Below are positions 16,936 through 25,089 of a stretch of DNA of 40,654 nt, piece by piece. Source of the DNA: Amycolatopsis sp. CA-126428 (lineage in GTDB: Bacteria > Actinomycetota > Actinomycetes > Mycobacteriales > Pseudonocardiaceae); NCBI RefSeq assembly GCF_002904335.1, contig NZ_PPHF01000174.1:1-40654 (forward strand). Direction: 5' to 3'. The notes beneath the pieces are model-generated. The model did not search any database. It was not told the DNA's origin and was given only the letters and a program-made list of their open reading frames with translations. Each line of letters begins with the position of its first letter. The first letter of the stretch is position 1. The position numbers and the translations under genes are program-made.

Positions 16936-18416
16936 CGGGAACTCACGTTGATGGCGACGTACTTCTCCTCAAGGTACTCAGCGATGCCGGAGTTGCCGCC
17001 CTCGCGGCCGACGCCGGACTGCTTGACTCCACCGAACGGCGCGCTGGGGTCGGATACGTAGCCGCGGTTGAGCCCAACCATTCCCGACTCGATCCGCTCG
17101 CTCATCCGCAGCGCCCGGTCGAGATCGCGGGTGAACAGGTAGGCGACCAGTCCGAACTCAGTCCGATTGGCTTCCTGCAGCGCCTCCTCCTCGGTGGTGA
17201 AGGTGTTGACGGCCGCGATCGGGCCGAAGATCTCCTCCCGTGTGATCCGCGCGTCCTTGGGGATGTCGGTCAGCACGGTGGGGGGATAGAAGTAGCCAGG
17301 GCCATCAGGCAGCTCACCGCCGGCGCGCACGAGGGCACCGGCCGCAACGGTCTCGTCGACCAAATCGGCGACTCGTCGCCGCTGCCGTTCGTCGATCATC
17401 GGGCCGAGGACGGCGTCGGGATCCGTGCCAGGGCCGACGCTGATCGTGGCCATCCGCGCAACGAGCTTCACGCTGAACTCCTCAGCGACGGTCGCATCGA
17501 CGTAGAACCGGTTGGCCGCGATGCAGGCCTCCCCGACGTTGCGCAGCTTGGCGGTCATCGCACCCTCCACCGCTGCATCGATGTCAGCGTCCCGGCAGAC
17601 GATGAACGGCGCGTTCCCGCCGAGCTCCATCGATGTGCGTAGCACCGTGTCCGCGGCCTGGGAGAGCAGGAGCCGCCCGACAGGGGTGGACCCGGTGAAC
17701 GACAGCTTGCGCAGCCGGCCGTCGCGCAGGAGCAGTTCGGTGATCGCGCCGGCCTGGGTCGTCGGCACGACGTTGAGCACGCCGTCGGGCAGGCCGGCCT
17801 CGGCCAGTAGCGAAGCTAGGGCGGCCGTCGTGAGCGGCGTCTGCGCCGCAGGCTTGACGATCATGGTGCAGCCGGCGGCGACGGCCGGTCCGATCTTGCG
17901 GGCCGGCATCGCCAGTGGCGCGTTCCACGGGGTGATCAGCAGGCAGGGGCCGACAGGTTGCCGCATGACGAGCACCCGGGCCGAACCGTCCTCGCTGACC
18001 TTCCAGCTGCCGTCGATGCGAACGGCTTCCTCGCCGAACCAGCGCAAATATTGGGCGCCGTAGTCGACCTCGGCCCGGGATTCGACCAGCGACTTGCCCA
18101 TCTCGAGAGTGATAAGCAGCGCGAACTCGTCCCTGCGCGCGATCAAGAGGTCGTGGGCTCGGCGGAGGATCTCACCACGTCGCCGCGGTGGCACCCCCGC
18201 CCAGCCTGTCTGAGCCGCGTCAGCAGCGTCGAGAGCGGCGAGGGCGTCGGCCGGCGTGGCGTCGGCCACCGTGCGCAGCGTCCGGCCGGTCGCCGGGTCC
18301 TCCACTTGAAACGTGCCGCCATCGGCGGCGGCGCGCCAGCGTCCGCCGATGAGCAGCCCGCTCTCGACGCGTTCAAGCACCTCGGATTCGGGAACTGTTG
18401 CGATCACGGAGTTCAT
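16932..18416 (-). CDS. NAD(P)-dependent aldehyde dehydrogenase (succinate-semialdehyde-DH-like)
   Basis: A 494-aa ALDH-superfamily enzyme of normal length. The visible active site residues are Asn165 in ITPWNAP, Lys188 in IVKPA, Glu264 in MELGG and the nucleophile Cys298 in GEACIAANR. EEIFGPIAAV and PFGGVKQSGVGREGG are the usual C-terminal blocks. The sequence tone resembles GabD-type succinate-semialdehyde dehydrogenases, but the substrate pocket cannot be read with confidence. The reaction is oxidation of an aldehyde to an acid. The gene is first in a two-gene unit with the lyase, joined by a 4-base overlap. A 147-base gap to the Hsp31-like gene upstream may hold its own promoter. Confidence 0.9.
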   Translation of the reverse strand: MNSVIATVPESEVLERVESGLLIGGRWRAAADGGTFQVEDPATGRTLRTVADATPADALAALDAADAAQTGWAGVPPRRRGEILRRAHDLLIARRDEFALLITLEMGKSLVESRAEVDYGAQYLRWFGEEAVRIDGSWKVSEDGSARVLVMRQPVGPCLLITPWNAPLAMPARKIGPAVAAGCTMIVKPAAQTPLTTAALASLLAEAGLPDGVLNVVPTTQAGAITELLLRDGRLRKLSFTGSTPVGRLLLSQAADTVLRTSMELGGNAPFIVCRDADIDAAVEGAMTAKLRNVGEACIAANRFYVDATVAEEFSVKLVARMATISVGPGTDPDAVLGPMIDERQRRRVADLVDETVAAGALVRAGGELPDGPGYFYPPTVLTDIPKDARITREEIFGPIAAVNTFTTEEEALQEANRTEFGLVAYLFTRDLDRALRMSERIESGMVGLNRGYVSDPSAPFGGVKQSGVGREGGNSGIAEYLEEKYVAINVSSR

Positions 18417-18563
18417 GTCTCTTCCTCGAACGATCAGGCTGGGATGCGGGGATCAACGCCGGAGGGCCCGACCGAACGGGCACCGTCCCGGACACCGGGT
18501 CGATGCGAGACAGTGCTCGTCCGGTCGACTTCTAGAGCTGTCCGATGGACGGGCGGCCTGGCG

Positions 18564-19265
18564 TCACTTGTCGAGCGCGGCGATCATGGCGTCGGCCATG
18601 GGTCCGCTCGAGGCCGGATTCTGGCCGGTGAACAGATTGCCGTCCTGAACGTTGTATGCCTGGAAGGCCGTGCCACCGGAGTGCTGCGCGCCCTTCTCCC
18701 GCAGCGTGCTGGCCAGCAGCCACGGAGCTCCCTCGGCGGTACCGAACAGCAGCTCCTCTTCATCAGTGAAGGCGGCCATGCGACGCCCGGCGAACAACCA
18801 GTTGCCCTCGGCGTCAACGGCCGAGAGGAGCGCCGCAGGACCGTGGCAGACAGCGCCGATCAGAGTGCCGGCTGCGTCGGCCGCGGTGAGCAGGCGCCCA
18901 AGGTCGGCGTCCTTGTAGAGGTCGACGACGGGGCCGTGCCCACCGGGCAGGACGACGGCGGCGTAGTCGTCGATGTCGATCTCACTGACCGGGAGCAGCG
19001 CTCCGAACTCGCTCAGGGCCTTCTGCGCGTGGACGACGAAGTGCGGCGCCTCCTCGCCGGCGATCGCCGGGTCCGCGCTGTGCTCGTCGAGCGGCTGCAG
19101 CACCCCGCCCGGCGACGCGAAATCGACGGCGTACCCCGCGTTCACGAACTGCTCGTGCGGCGCGGCGAGCTCTTCGGCCCAGTAGCCGGTCGGGTAGGCC
19201 GACCCGTCGATTCGCTCCCAGACGCTCGCGGCGGACATGATGATCAGGACCTTGCCCTTGCTCAT
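18564..19265 (-). CDS. Hsp31-like class I glutamine amidotransferase/DJ-1 family protein
   Basis: A 233-aa protein with the longer Hsp31-type architecture rather than the short PfpI one. GYWAEELAAPHEQFVNAGY carries the family Glu, VVLPGGHGPVVDL precedes the elbow, and GAVCHGPAALL holds Cys140-His141 of the triad. The extra C-terminal piece (FTDEEELLFGTAEGAPWLL and NLFTGQNPASS) is typical of the glyoxalase III/chaperone group, which converts methylglyoxal to lactate or repairs glycated protein. GAGG lies just upstream of the ATG. It lies 37 bases downstream of the SDR gene in the same direction, so the two are probably one operon. It is the third DJ-1-superfamily gene in 10 kb. Confidence 0.9.
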   Translation of the reverse strand: MSKGKVLIIMSAASVWERIDGSAYPTGYWAEELAAPHEQFVNAGYAVDFASPGGVLQPLDEHSADPAIAGEEAPHFVVHAQKALSEFGALLPVSEIDIDDYAAVVLPGGHGPVVDLYKDADLGRLLTAADAAGTLIGAVCHGPAALLSAVDAEGNWLFAGRRMAAFTDEEELLFGTAEGAPWLLASTLREKGAQHSGGTAFQAYNVQDGNLFTGQNPASSGPMADAMIAALDK

Positions 19266-19301
19266 GAGGGATTCCTCTCGGGTGGTGTGGGTGTAGACGG
19301 G

Positions 19302-20162
19302 TCAGGCGGTGGGGTGATCGGTCGTGGGCGCGGTCTGCGCGGTGGCGTCGAGGTTCACGCGCAGGGCCTCGACCTTCGCGGTGGCGTAGGCGTGCGCGTC
19401 GGACCCGAGCAGCTGGCGAAGCGCGCCTGCGCCACTGACGACCTGGTCGATGATCGCGGCGGCACCCTTGACCGGGTCACCGAGCTGGCTGCCCTGCAGG
19501 TCCAGGTGGCCCTGCGTCATCTCCCGGATCGCCGGGTAGGCGTCGGTCGTGTCGGCGGGCAGCGCGAGCGAGTCCTTGGTGAGGAAGTCGGCGCGGAAGT
19601 AGCCAGGCTCGACGATGGTGACCTTGACCCCGAAGTCCGCAACCTCGGCCGCGAGGGCCTCGGTCAGACCTTCCAGCGCGAACTTGCCCGCGCAGTAGAG
19701 ACCCCAGCCCGGGACCGCGGTCAGCCCGAGGATCGACGAGACATTGACGACGTGCCCGCTCTTCTGCTCGCGCAGGATCGGCAGCGTCGCACGCAGGACG
19801 TTCCACACCCCGACGACCTGCACGTCGAGCATGTCGCGGACCTCGCGGGCGCTGGTCTCCTTCACCGCGGCCAGGAAGCCATAGCCCGCGTTGCTGACGA
19901 CGACGTCGAGGTTGTCGAAGCGCCCGATCGTCTGATCGACGGCCTGCTTGACCGCGGCCTCGTTCCGCAGGTCAACGGTGAGGGGAAGCAGTCGCGTCGT
20001 GTCGACGCGCTCGCCGATGGCGGCCAGCCGGCGATCGGTGGACCGGGTGGTGGCCGCGACGTTGTCGCCGCGCTGGAGCAGCTGCGTCACCAGCTCCAAA
20101 CCCGGACCGCGCGAAGTGCCGGTCACGAACCAGGTCGCCGGACGATCCGACGGGAAACTCAT
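19302..20162 (-). CDS. SDR-family NAD(P)-dependent oxidoreductase
   Basis: A 286-aa classical short-chain dehydrogenase. The cofactor motif is TGTSRGPG (14-21), NAG is at 91-93, Ser142/143 lies in NVSSILG, and the catalytic pair is Tyr156-x3-Lys160 (YCAGK). The substrate is unknown. The start ATG 20162 is preferred because TTGAGGA directly upstream serves as its ribosome site; an in-frame TTG lies 12 bases before. A second Gly of the TGxxxGxG motif is followed by Leu-Glu rather than Gly, a minor oddity. It is divergent from an MmyB-like regulator, an arrangement often seen where that regulator controls the SDR gene. Confidence 0.92.
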   Translation of the reverse strand: MSFPSDRPATWFVTGTSRGPGLELVTQLLQRGDNVAATTRSTDRRLAAIGERVDTTRLLPLTVDLRNEAAVKQAVDQTIGRFDNLDVVVSNAGYGFLAAVKETSAREVRDMLDVQVVGVWNVLRATLPILREQKSGHVVNVSSILGLTAVPGWGLYCAGKFALEGLTEALAAEVADFGVKVTIVEPGYFRADFLTKDSLALPADTTDAYPAIREMTQGHLDLQGSQLGDPVKGAAAIIDQVVSGAGALRQLLGSDAHAYATAKVEALRVNLDATAQTAPTTDHPTA

Positions 20163-20338
20163 GGTGGTCCTCAATTCGAAGTTCTCGAAGGCGCCGACCG
20201 GCTTGGTGTCCGTTCTGGCGCCCCTTCAGATTGGTGCGCCGGAACGGGCCGTAGGGGCTCATCTCAAGCCCTGAGCAACCGAGGACTCGGCGACCTAGGA
20301 CGCAGAGGTCCACTTACGAGCTGTCGGCGTCAGGAAGA

Positions 20339-21241
20339 ATGGGATCTGTGCCTGAGACGAACCGCGAACTTGCCGATTTCCTGCGGCGTGCGCGCAGCCA
20401 GAGCGACCCCACGCGGGCCGGGCTGCCGCCCGACGGGCGCGTGCGCCGTGTTGCCGGTCTCCGGCGCGAAGAGGTCGCGCTGCTGGCCGGGGTGTCCACC
20501 GACTACTACGCCCGCCTCGAGCAGGGCCGTCGCATCACGCCCTCTCCCGCCGTGGTCGAAGCGATCGGGCGTGCACTGGGGCTCGACCAGGCCGGTCGGG
20601 CACACCTGCAGGACCTCATCGGGAGGACATCCGCCCCGGCGCGGCGGCGATCCCGTGCCGTCCAGCGTGTGCGCCCGGGGCTCTACCAGTTGCTCGATGC
20701 CCTCGACGGTGAACCGGCGCTGATCCTCGGGCGCCGCACCGACGTGCTGGCCGCCAACCGGATGGCGGCAGCCCTGTTCACCGACTTCGACCGACTGCCA
20801 CCGGCGCAGCGCAACTACGCCCGCTGGATGTTCCTCGACGACGAGGCCCGCTCGCTCTTCGTCGACTGGTCCGACCAAGCGCGCGCGGCGGTCGAGAGCC
20901 TCCGGCTCGAAGTCGGCCGTGACCCGGACGATCGGGGCACCGTCGAACTCGTCGCCGAGCTGCGCGAGCACAGCCACGAGTTCGACCAGTGGTGGGAGCA
21001 GCACCGCGTCCACCAGCGGACCCACGGCTCGAAGCGACTGCGGCACCCAATGGTCGGCGACCTGACCGTCGAGTACGAGACGCTCGCCCCGCCCGGCGAC
21101 CCGGGCACGACGATCTACGTCTACACCACCGAAGTCGACTCGCCCTCACGGCGGGCCATGGACTTGCTCGCAAGTTGGACGGCGACCGGCGGACCGGCTA
21201 GGGAGAGGCTCACCCCGGGCGGCAGACCGGACAATGGCTAA
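20339..21241 (+). CDS. XRE-family regulator with MmyB-like ligand domain
   Basis: A 300-aa DNA-binding protein. Residues about 8-95 form the HTH part, with GLRREEVALLAGVSTDYYAR and LEQGRRITPSPAVVEAIGRA being the MmyB family signature. From about 105 the MmyB-like PAS-type domain follows, with DVLAANRMAAALF and NYARWMFLDDEARSLF. The family binds fatty-acid-like ligands. ATG 20339 has AGGAAG only 1 base away, while GTG 20348 has it at 10 bases, so the true start may be 20348. The 176-base gap to the divergent SDR gene should hold both promoters and the regulator's site. Confidence 0.9.
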   Translation: MGSVPETNRELADFLRRARSQSDPTRAGLPPDGRVRRVAGLRREEVALLAGVSTDYYARLEQGRRITPSPAVVEAIGRALGLDQAGRAHLQDLIGRTSAPARRRSRAVQRVRPGLYQLLDALDGEPALILGRRTDVLAANRMAAALFTDFDRLPPAQRNYARWMFLDDEARSLFVDWSDQARAAVESLRLEVGRDPDDRGTVELVAELREHSHEFDQWWEQHRVHQRTHGSKRLRHPMVGDLTVEYETLAPPGDPGTTIYVYTTEVDSPSRRAMDLLASWTATGGPARERLTPGGRPDNG

Positions 21242-21309
21242 CCAGACCGCGAACCGCCCGTACTCTTGGCTCGTCAGCTGTTTACGTCGCCGGCCGTTGC
21301 TGGTGACCG

Positions 21310-21495
21310 CGATGTGGCAGGCCGCGCCCGCGATCCTGTCCGCATCGGCGGTGAAGTCGAAGATGGTGTCGCTGGACCCGGCGTTCGACGAGGCCAATTA
21401 CGGCTGTGCGAGCGTCCGTTAATTCCTGACTCGGCTCGGGCATCGCGTCCGCGTCGTCGGCCACAACGGTGGCGACATCACCCTGGCCCTCGTCA
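21310..21495 (+). pseudogene. C-terminal LOTUS (OST-HTH) fragment of a NYN-type protein
   Basis: The frame reads ILSASAVKSKMVSLDPAFDE, then ANYGCASVR, then a TAA at 21420-21422, and continues in the same frame with FLTRLGHRVRVVGHNGGDIT. LDPxFDExNYG plus RVRVVGxxGGDITxxL is the pattern of OST-HTH/LOTUS domains found at the C-terminus of NYN-domain RNA-binding or RNase proteins. The stop replaces what should be Glu in the helix, so it is a nonsense mutation. The NYN half is absent. It begins just after the MmyB-like gene, suggesting a deletion joined the two. Confidence 0.55.
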
Positions 21496-21894
21496 TTTTC
21501 GCCGCGCAGCCGGTGAAGAGCTCCACCGTCGGCTGACCTCGGGCTGCCGCGACGAATCTGCTGTACGGAGACGTGAGGAAATGGGCGTTTGTGAGACGCT
21601 CGCGAGTCGCAAGGCCAGGCGGACCCTGGGGAATACCAAGACCCTGGCCTCATACATGTCCTGGTGCCGGAGCCCGATCGGGGGCTTGGTGTCGCCGGCT
21701 AGCTACGGGCATCGTGGACGATCGGGAAGCGCTCGAATCTCGGGTGCAGCTGACGGTGAACGTACCGCCGGGCAAGTACGCGGTCACATCAGACCGGCAG
21801 AACCAGGCCGAGATCGTCTCGGCCCTTCCAGGATCGTTCTGTTCGTGCGTCGCCGCCGTTCTGCGTCCGGTGGCACGACTGCTGCGGCCCTCGC
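21496..21894. other. Stretch without a supported gene
   Basis: Open frames exist but show no family pattern. The segment lies between two gene scraps and is probably decayed sequence. Confidence 0.4.
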
Positions 21895-22150
21895 GAATTG
21901 CCGGTTCCCGCACAGACCTTCTTGCGCCTGCTCGGTGCCCACCCGGCCTGCGAGTTCGACTTGGCGGCCGCTGCGGCCGTGGCTGGTGTCCCGCCGACGC
22001 GGGCGCGCCGGACCGTAGATGACCTCGGTGCCCTGCACCCGCTGCGGCGTGTGGCCGGGAACTGGCTGGCACGTCACGACCTCGTCCGCGCCTACACCGC
22101 CGAACTCCTGGACGAGGGTGATCCGGCCGACCGCGCGGCTGCGTGCCGTA
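21895..22150 (+). pseudogene. Fragment of an AfsR/SARP-type NB-ARC regulator
   Basis: About 85 codons read PVPAQTFLRLLGAHPACEFD, then LAAAAAVAGVPPTRARRTVD and HDLVRAYTAELL. This is the winged-helix segment that follows the NB-ARC ATPase in AfsR-type regulators (LFRLLGxHPG...AAxLAGxPxxxARR...HDLLRAYA). Neither the ATPase nor the TPR part is present, and no start codon with ribosome site is visible. It is therefore a scrap within the breakpoint zone. Confidence 0.55.
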
Positions 22151-22162
22151 CTCCGCGAGTGT

Positions 22163-22308
22163 TCACATCCGGGTGAACGTCCGGCAGTAGGCGATCGGGC
22201 TGATACCGGTTGGCTTTGCGGAAACGGGCACGGAGGTTGGCTGCGGTGCCGAGGCCGACCCACCGGGCGACCTCGTCAATGCTGCCGGCACCGGATTCAA
22301 GGAGCTGC
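22163..22308 (-). pseudogene. C-terminal AraC/GlxA-type HTH fragment cut by IS701
   Basis: Reading leftward from the IS edge: KQLLESGAGSIDEVARWVGL, GTAANLRARFRKA, then a one-base insertion near 22210, then TGISPIAYCRTFTRM and a TGA at 22163. This is the second helix-turn-helix and C-terminus of GlxA-family AraC regulators, whose N-terminal half is a DJ-1/PfpI domain. Everything upstream is missing because the insertion sequence lies there. The right flank of the IS holds a different gene, so the missing half is not simply on the other side. Confidence 0.65.
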
Positions 22309-23635
22309 TTAGTACTCCAGCCGCACTTCGTGATCAGTAGCTTGTCTTCGCTGGTAGTGGGCTTGTCGGGCTCGGGGCTGGTGGCGTCGGCGCCAGTGTG
22401 ACCAGGCCCAGGTCGCGAGGCGGTCGAGCGGGGTGGTGATCAGGTGTGCCAGGAGACGCTTGACCTCGCCCAGCGTGATGGGGATGAGGCCGCTGCTAGG
22501 GCTTTGGGGGCCATTGCGGCGGTAACGGCGAGGTAGGTGTGGGCGAGCATGGCCAGGGTGATGTGCCGGTACCAGGCGTCGTAGCGGCGGACCTGGTACT
22601 GGTCCAGGCCGACGTCGGTTTTCGCGGTCTGGAAACAGTCCTCGATCGCCCAGCGTGCACCGGCCACCCGGATCAGATCTTTATCGGTCGTTCCTGTTGG
22701 GGCGCAACACAGGTAGTAGGCGATCTCGTGCTTACCCTTGGCGTTGCCGGTCAGTGAACGGCGGGCCAGCAACCAGCGCCCCCAGCCGGGCGGGGTGGTG
22801 TCGGGATAGGCAGGCAGTTCGGCGACGGCCCAGTCGAACATTCGTGGTCCTTTGGCGCCGTCGCCGCAGCTGCGGCGTTTCCACGCCTCGGCGCGTGCGT
22901 GGGCGACGAGCGCGTCGGCGCGGGAGGTGCCAGCCACCGCGGGGATGGTCTGGCTGCTGGGCACAGCCACGACGTAGCCGATCCGGCGGTCTTCCAGCCA
23001 GCGACGGAATTTCGAGTCGCCGCCGTAGGCCTCGTCGGCGGTGACCCAGGTGGCGGGCACGCCGGCGTCCAGGGCGCGGGCGAGCATCCGCTGCGCGAGC
23101 ACGGGCTTGGTCGCGAACTCGACCTCGTCGGGAACCGCCGCCTCGCGACAGCGGTCCCGATCGGCGGTCCAGGATTTCGGCACGTACAGCTCACGGTCGA
23201 TCAAAGTCCGGCCTTTGCTGGTGGCATAGGCACAGAACACGCCGAGCTGGCAGTTCTCGATGCGTCCGGCAGTGCCCGAGTACTGGCGTTGCACACCGGC
23301 GGATCTGGTGCCCTTCTTCAAAAATCCGGTCTCGTCGACGATCAGCACACCGTCACGCTCACCCAGATGGTTGATCGCGTAGTCGCGGATGTCGTCACGG
23401 ACACCGTCGGCGTCCCAGGTTGCCGCGCTGAGCAGGCGTTGCATCCCGTCCGGAGTGATGTCACCGGCAGCCTCGGCCAGCGTCCAGCCGTCTTGCCGGC
23501 CAGCGGCGCCAACAGACCACGCACGTAGGCACGGGCCCTGCGCCGAGGCTGAGCCCGATGGAACCGCCCCGCAACCTCCGCAAACAGGTCATCCAACCCG
23601 GACACCCAGGCGGCCAGGTCATCATCAGTCACCAC
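22309..23635 (-). pseudogene. IS701-family transposase, two frameshifts
   Basis: The N-terminus starts at ATG 23635 (DDLAAWVSGLDDLFAEVAGR). At about 23490 one base is lost: the expected GK-N-GWTLAEAAGD is split between two frames. The main frame (to about 22490) carries the DDE-type catalytic blocks VDETGFLKKG, TADEAYGGDSKFR and WAIEDCFQTAKTDVGLDQYQ. A second one-base shift near 22490 moves the tail, which continues GLIPITLGEVKRLLAHL in another frame and ends at a TAA formed at the target site (22309-22311). An intact IS701 transposase is about 400-430 residues. With two shifts the enzyme should be inactive. Base-call error is possible but two independent ones are less likely. Confidence 0.85.
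22313..22328 (+). repeat. Left terminal inverted repeat of the IS701 element
   Basis: TACTCCAGCCGCACTT, an exact reverse complement of 23667-23682. Confidence 0.88.
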
Positions 23636-23647
23636 AAGATCGACACA

Positions 23648-24094
23648 CTACACAGCGTCCATTACAAAGTGCGGCTGGAGTACTAGCCCTCGCGCCGGCC
23701 ACGAGTTCGAGATTTTCGGTGTGACCTCGCCGAGGGTCGGCGCCTGCTCGAGGACGGCATTTGTGATCCCGGGAGAGATCCATGGGCCGCGGGTGATCTT
23801 CCGCTGCGGGTTGATCAAGGAATTGAAGGCGCGGTCGATGTCCGGAACGCCGTGGCGGATCGGGACGAGGGCGATTTCGAGGATTGCTTCTCCGGTGGGG
23901 TCCTGAGGTCCGCTGCCTTCGAGGTCGACGGCGACCAGGTTGGCTTCGGTCCAGAGACCGGTGTAGTTGGTCACGGCAACTCCACCCGACTCGTCGCCGA
24001 CCGGGCCTGCGGGCGCTGAATCAGCCAGCCGGTCCAGCGGCGGTGAGCGGCGAATAGCAGCGGGCAACGTAAACGCGTGGTGTGTGGGGTTCAT
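23648..24094 (-). pseudogene. DnaQ-like 3'-5' exonuclease gene truncated by IS701
   Basis: The gene begins at ATG 24094, 2 bases after the stop of the preceding SpaB_C gene. A polar N-terminus of about 45 residues leads to LVAVDLEGSGPQDPTGEAIL, with the DxE metal-binding motif ExoI of DEDD exonucleases, and ITRGPWISPGITNAVLEQAP, the ExoII-side region. Genuine sequence stops at 23687; the frame then runs into the IS and ends at 23648. The ExoIII motif (Hx4D or Yx3D) is missing, so the product should be inactive. GTG 23974 with GGTGGAG upstream is a plausible alternative start that would omit the polar extension. DnaQ-like genes in RiPP clusters have no established role. Confidence 0.75.
23667..23682 (-). 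repeat. Right terminal inverted repeat of the IS701 element
   Basis: AAGTGCGGCTGGAGTA, an exact reverse complement of 22313-22328. The adjoining AG/CT bases on both sides extend the match to 18 bp. Confidence 0.88.
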
Positions 24095-24096
24095 GG

Positions 24097-25089
24097 TCAG
24101 CTCCGGGGCAGCAGTGCGGTGGCCGCCGCGCGAGCGAGGATGGCTTGGCTGGTGGCGGAGAGGCCGAAGCGGTTCCAGTGGAAGATCACCACGTGGGTGA
24201 GGATGGCGCGCAAACCTCGGCCCAGTTGCCCGTCTGCGGCGTCGTGGCCGAGCTGTTGGCCGCCGGCGTGCATGGCGGCGAGCCATGGTGTGGCGTGCGC
24301 GACCAGGCCGTCAGGGGCGAACAGCTCGCTGTCGGCGAGGTCGGTGATCGACAGGAGCAGGCGCGCGTTCTCGACCAGCTTGCCGAGGCGTTCGGTGTCG
24401 GCGTCGGTGGGTGCGGGTCGTAGCCGGGCGACCCGGTCGAAGACGTCGCCGCATTCGAAGGTGTCCAGCACGGCCGCACGCATCAGAGCGCTCACCAGTA
24501 GGAGGGACAGTTCGCGACGGCCGAGGCCGGGGGCGTCGTGGCGCAGGTAGTCGAGCACGCCCGCGCTGTCGGCGCAGAACAGCTGGTGAACGGTGTCGAC
24601 GCCGTTCGCGCCGCCGAAGGCGGCGGTCTCCGGCTCGTACACTGTCGGCCACCACCGCGCGATGACACCGGTGTTGGTCAGCTCGTTGAGCAAGCCGTTG
24701 ACCGCCGCGACGTCCGCACGCAGCAGGCGTAGCCGCCAACAGGGGTGTTTGCGCAGGAACCACCACCCCGCCATCGCTTGACGGGCGCGGAGATCGTCCA
24801 GGGCCGGTCCGAGCATCGTCGCTCCGACGGTCTCGGCGGCCGACCAGTCGGCGAACTGGACGCGCACCTGGTACCAGGCGTCTTCGGCACGTCGTTCCAG
24901 CGCGGCGACCCCAGCGGCCTGGTAAGTCCGCACAGCATCGTCGAGGTCTACCCGCCCCAGGGCGTGGCGAGCCGCGACGTCCGCGGGGTCGGCGTCGGCG
25001 AGTACCGCGAGCACCGCGGCGTTGAGGCCGGTGGGCAGTGTGGTCGTGTTGGGCGTGGTGATCAGGTGATCAGCAGGCATGCGTCCCAT
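24097..25089 (-). CDS. Thiopeptide-type/SpaB_C-domain protein (stand-alone elimination-domain-like)
   Basis: A 330-aa protein. Residues 1-60 are a helical lead-in, and from about 70 the SpaB_C (lantibiotic dehydratase C-terminal) fold follows: WYQVRVQFADW, WFLRKHPCWRLRLLR, and RWWPTVYEPETAAFGGANGVDT with the characteristic YEPE-FGG block, then LSLLLVSALMRA and a late IFHWNRFGLS. In split LanBs this domain performs glutamate elimination after glutamylation. Here the fused LanB also ends in such a domain, so this is a second copy, perhaps a partner subunit. It overlaps the lanC stop by 28 bases (19 if ATG 25080 is used) and leads into the exonuclease gene, so it is operonic. Confidence 0.85.
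   Translation of the reverse strand: MGRMPADHLITTPNTTTLPTGLNAAVLAVLADADPADVAARHALGRVDLDDAVRTYQAAGVAALERRAEDAWYQVRVQFADWSAAETVGATMLGPALDDLRARQAMAGWWFLRKHPCWRLRLLRADVAAVNGLLNELTNTGVIARWWPTVYEPETAAFGGANGVDTVHQLFCADSAGVLDYLRHDAPGLGRRELSLLLVSALMRAAVLDTFECGDVFDRVARLRPAPTDADTERLGKLVENARLLLSITDLADSELFAPDGLVAHATPWLAAMHAGGQQLGHDAADGQLGRGLRAILTHVVIFHWNRFGLSATSQAILARAAATALLPRS

Larger units (their letters stand above)
22313..23682. mobile_element. IS701-family insertion sequence (inactive copy)
   Basis: A 1370-bp element bounded by perfect 16-bp inverted ends (extended to 18 bp with flanking bases) and encoding an IS701-type transposase on the minus strand. The four bases at each edge are TTAG (22309-22312) and CTAG (23683-23686). 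Both fit the YTAR target preference of this family but are not identical. The transposase has two frameshifts. The element separates an AraC remnant from a truncated exonuclease gene. Confidence 0.88.

Noticed and set aside
17958..20723. A 921-codon plus-strand frame
   Set aside because: It runs antisense to four well-supported genes (ALDH, Hsp31-like, SDR and part of the regulator region) and has no domain pattern.
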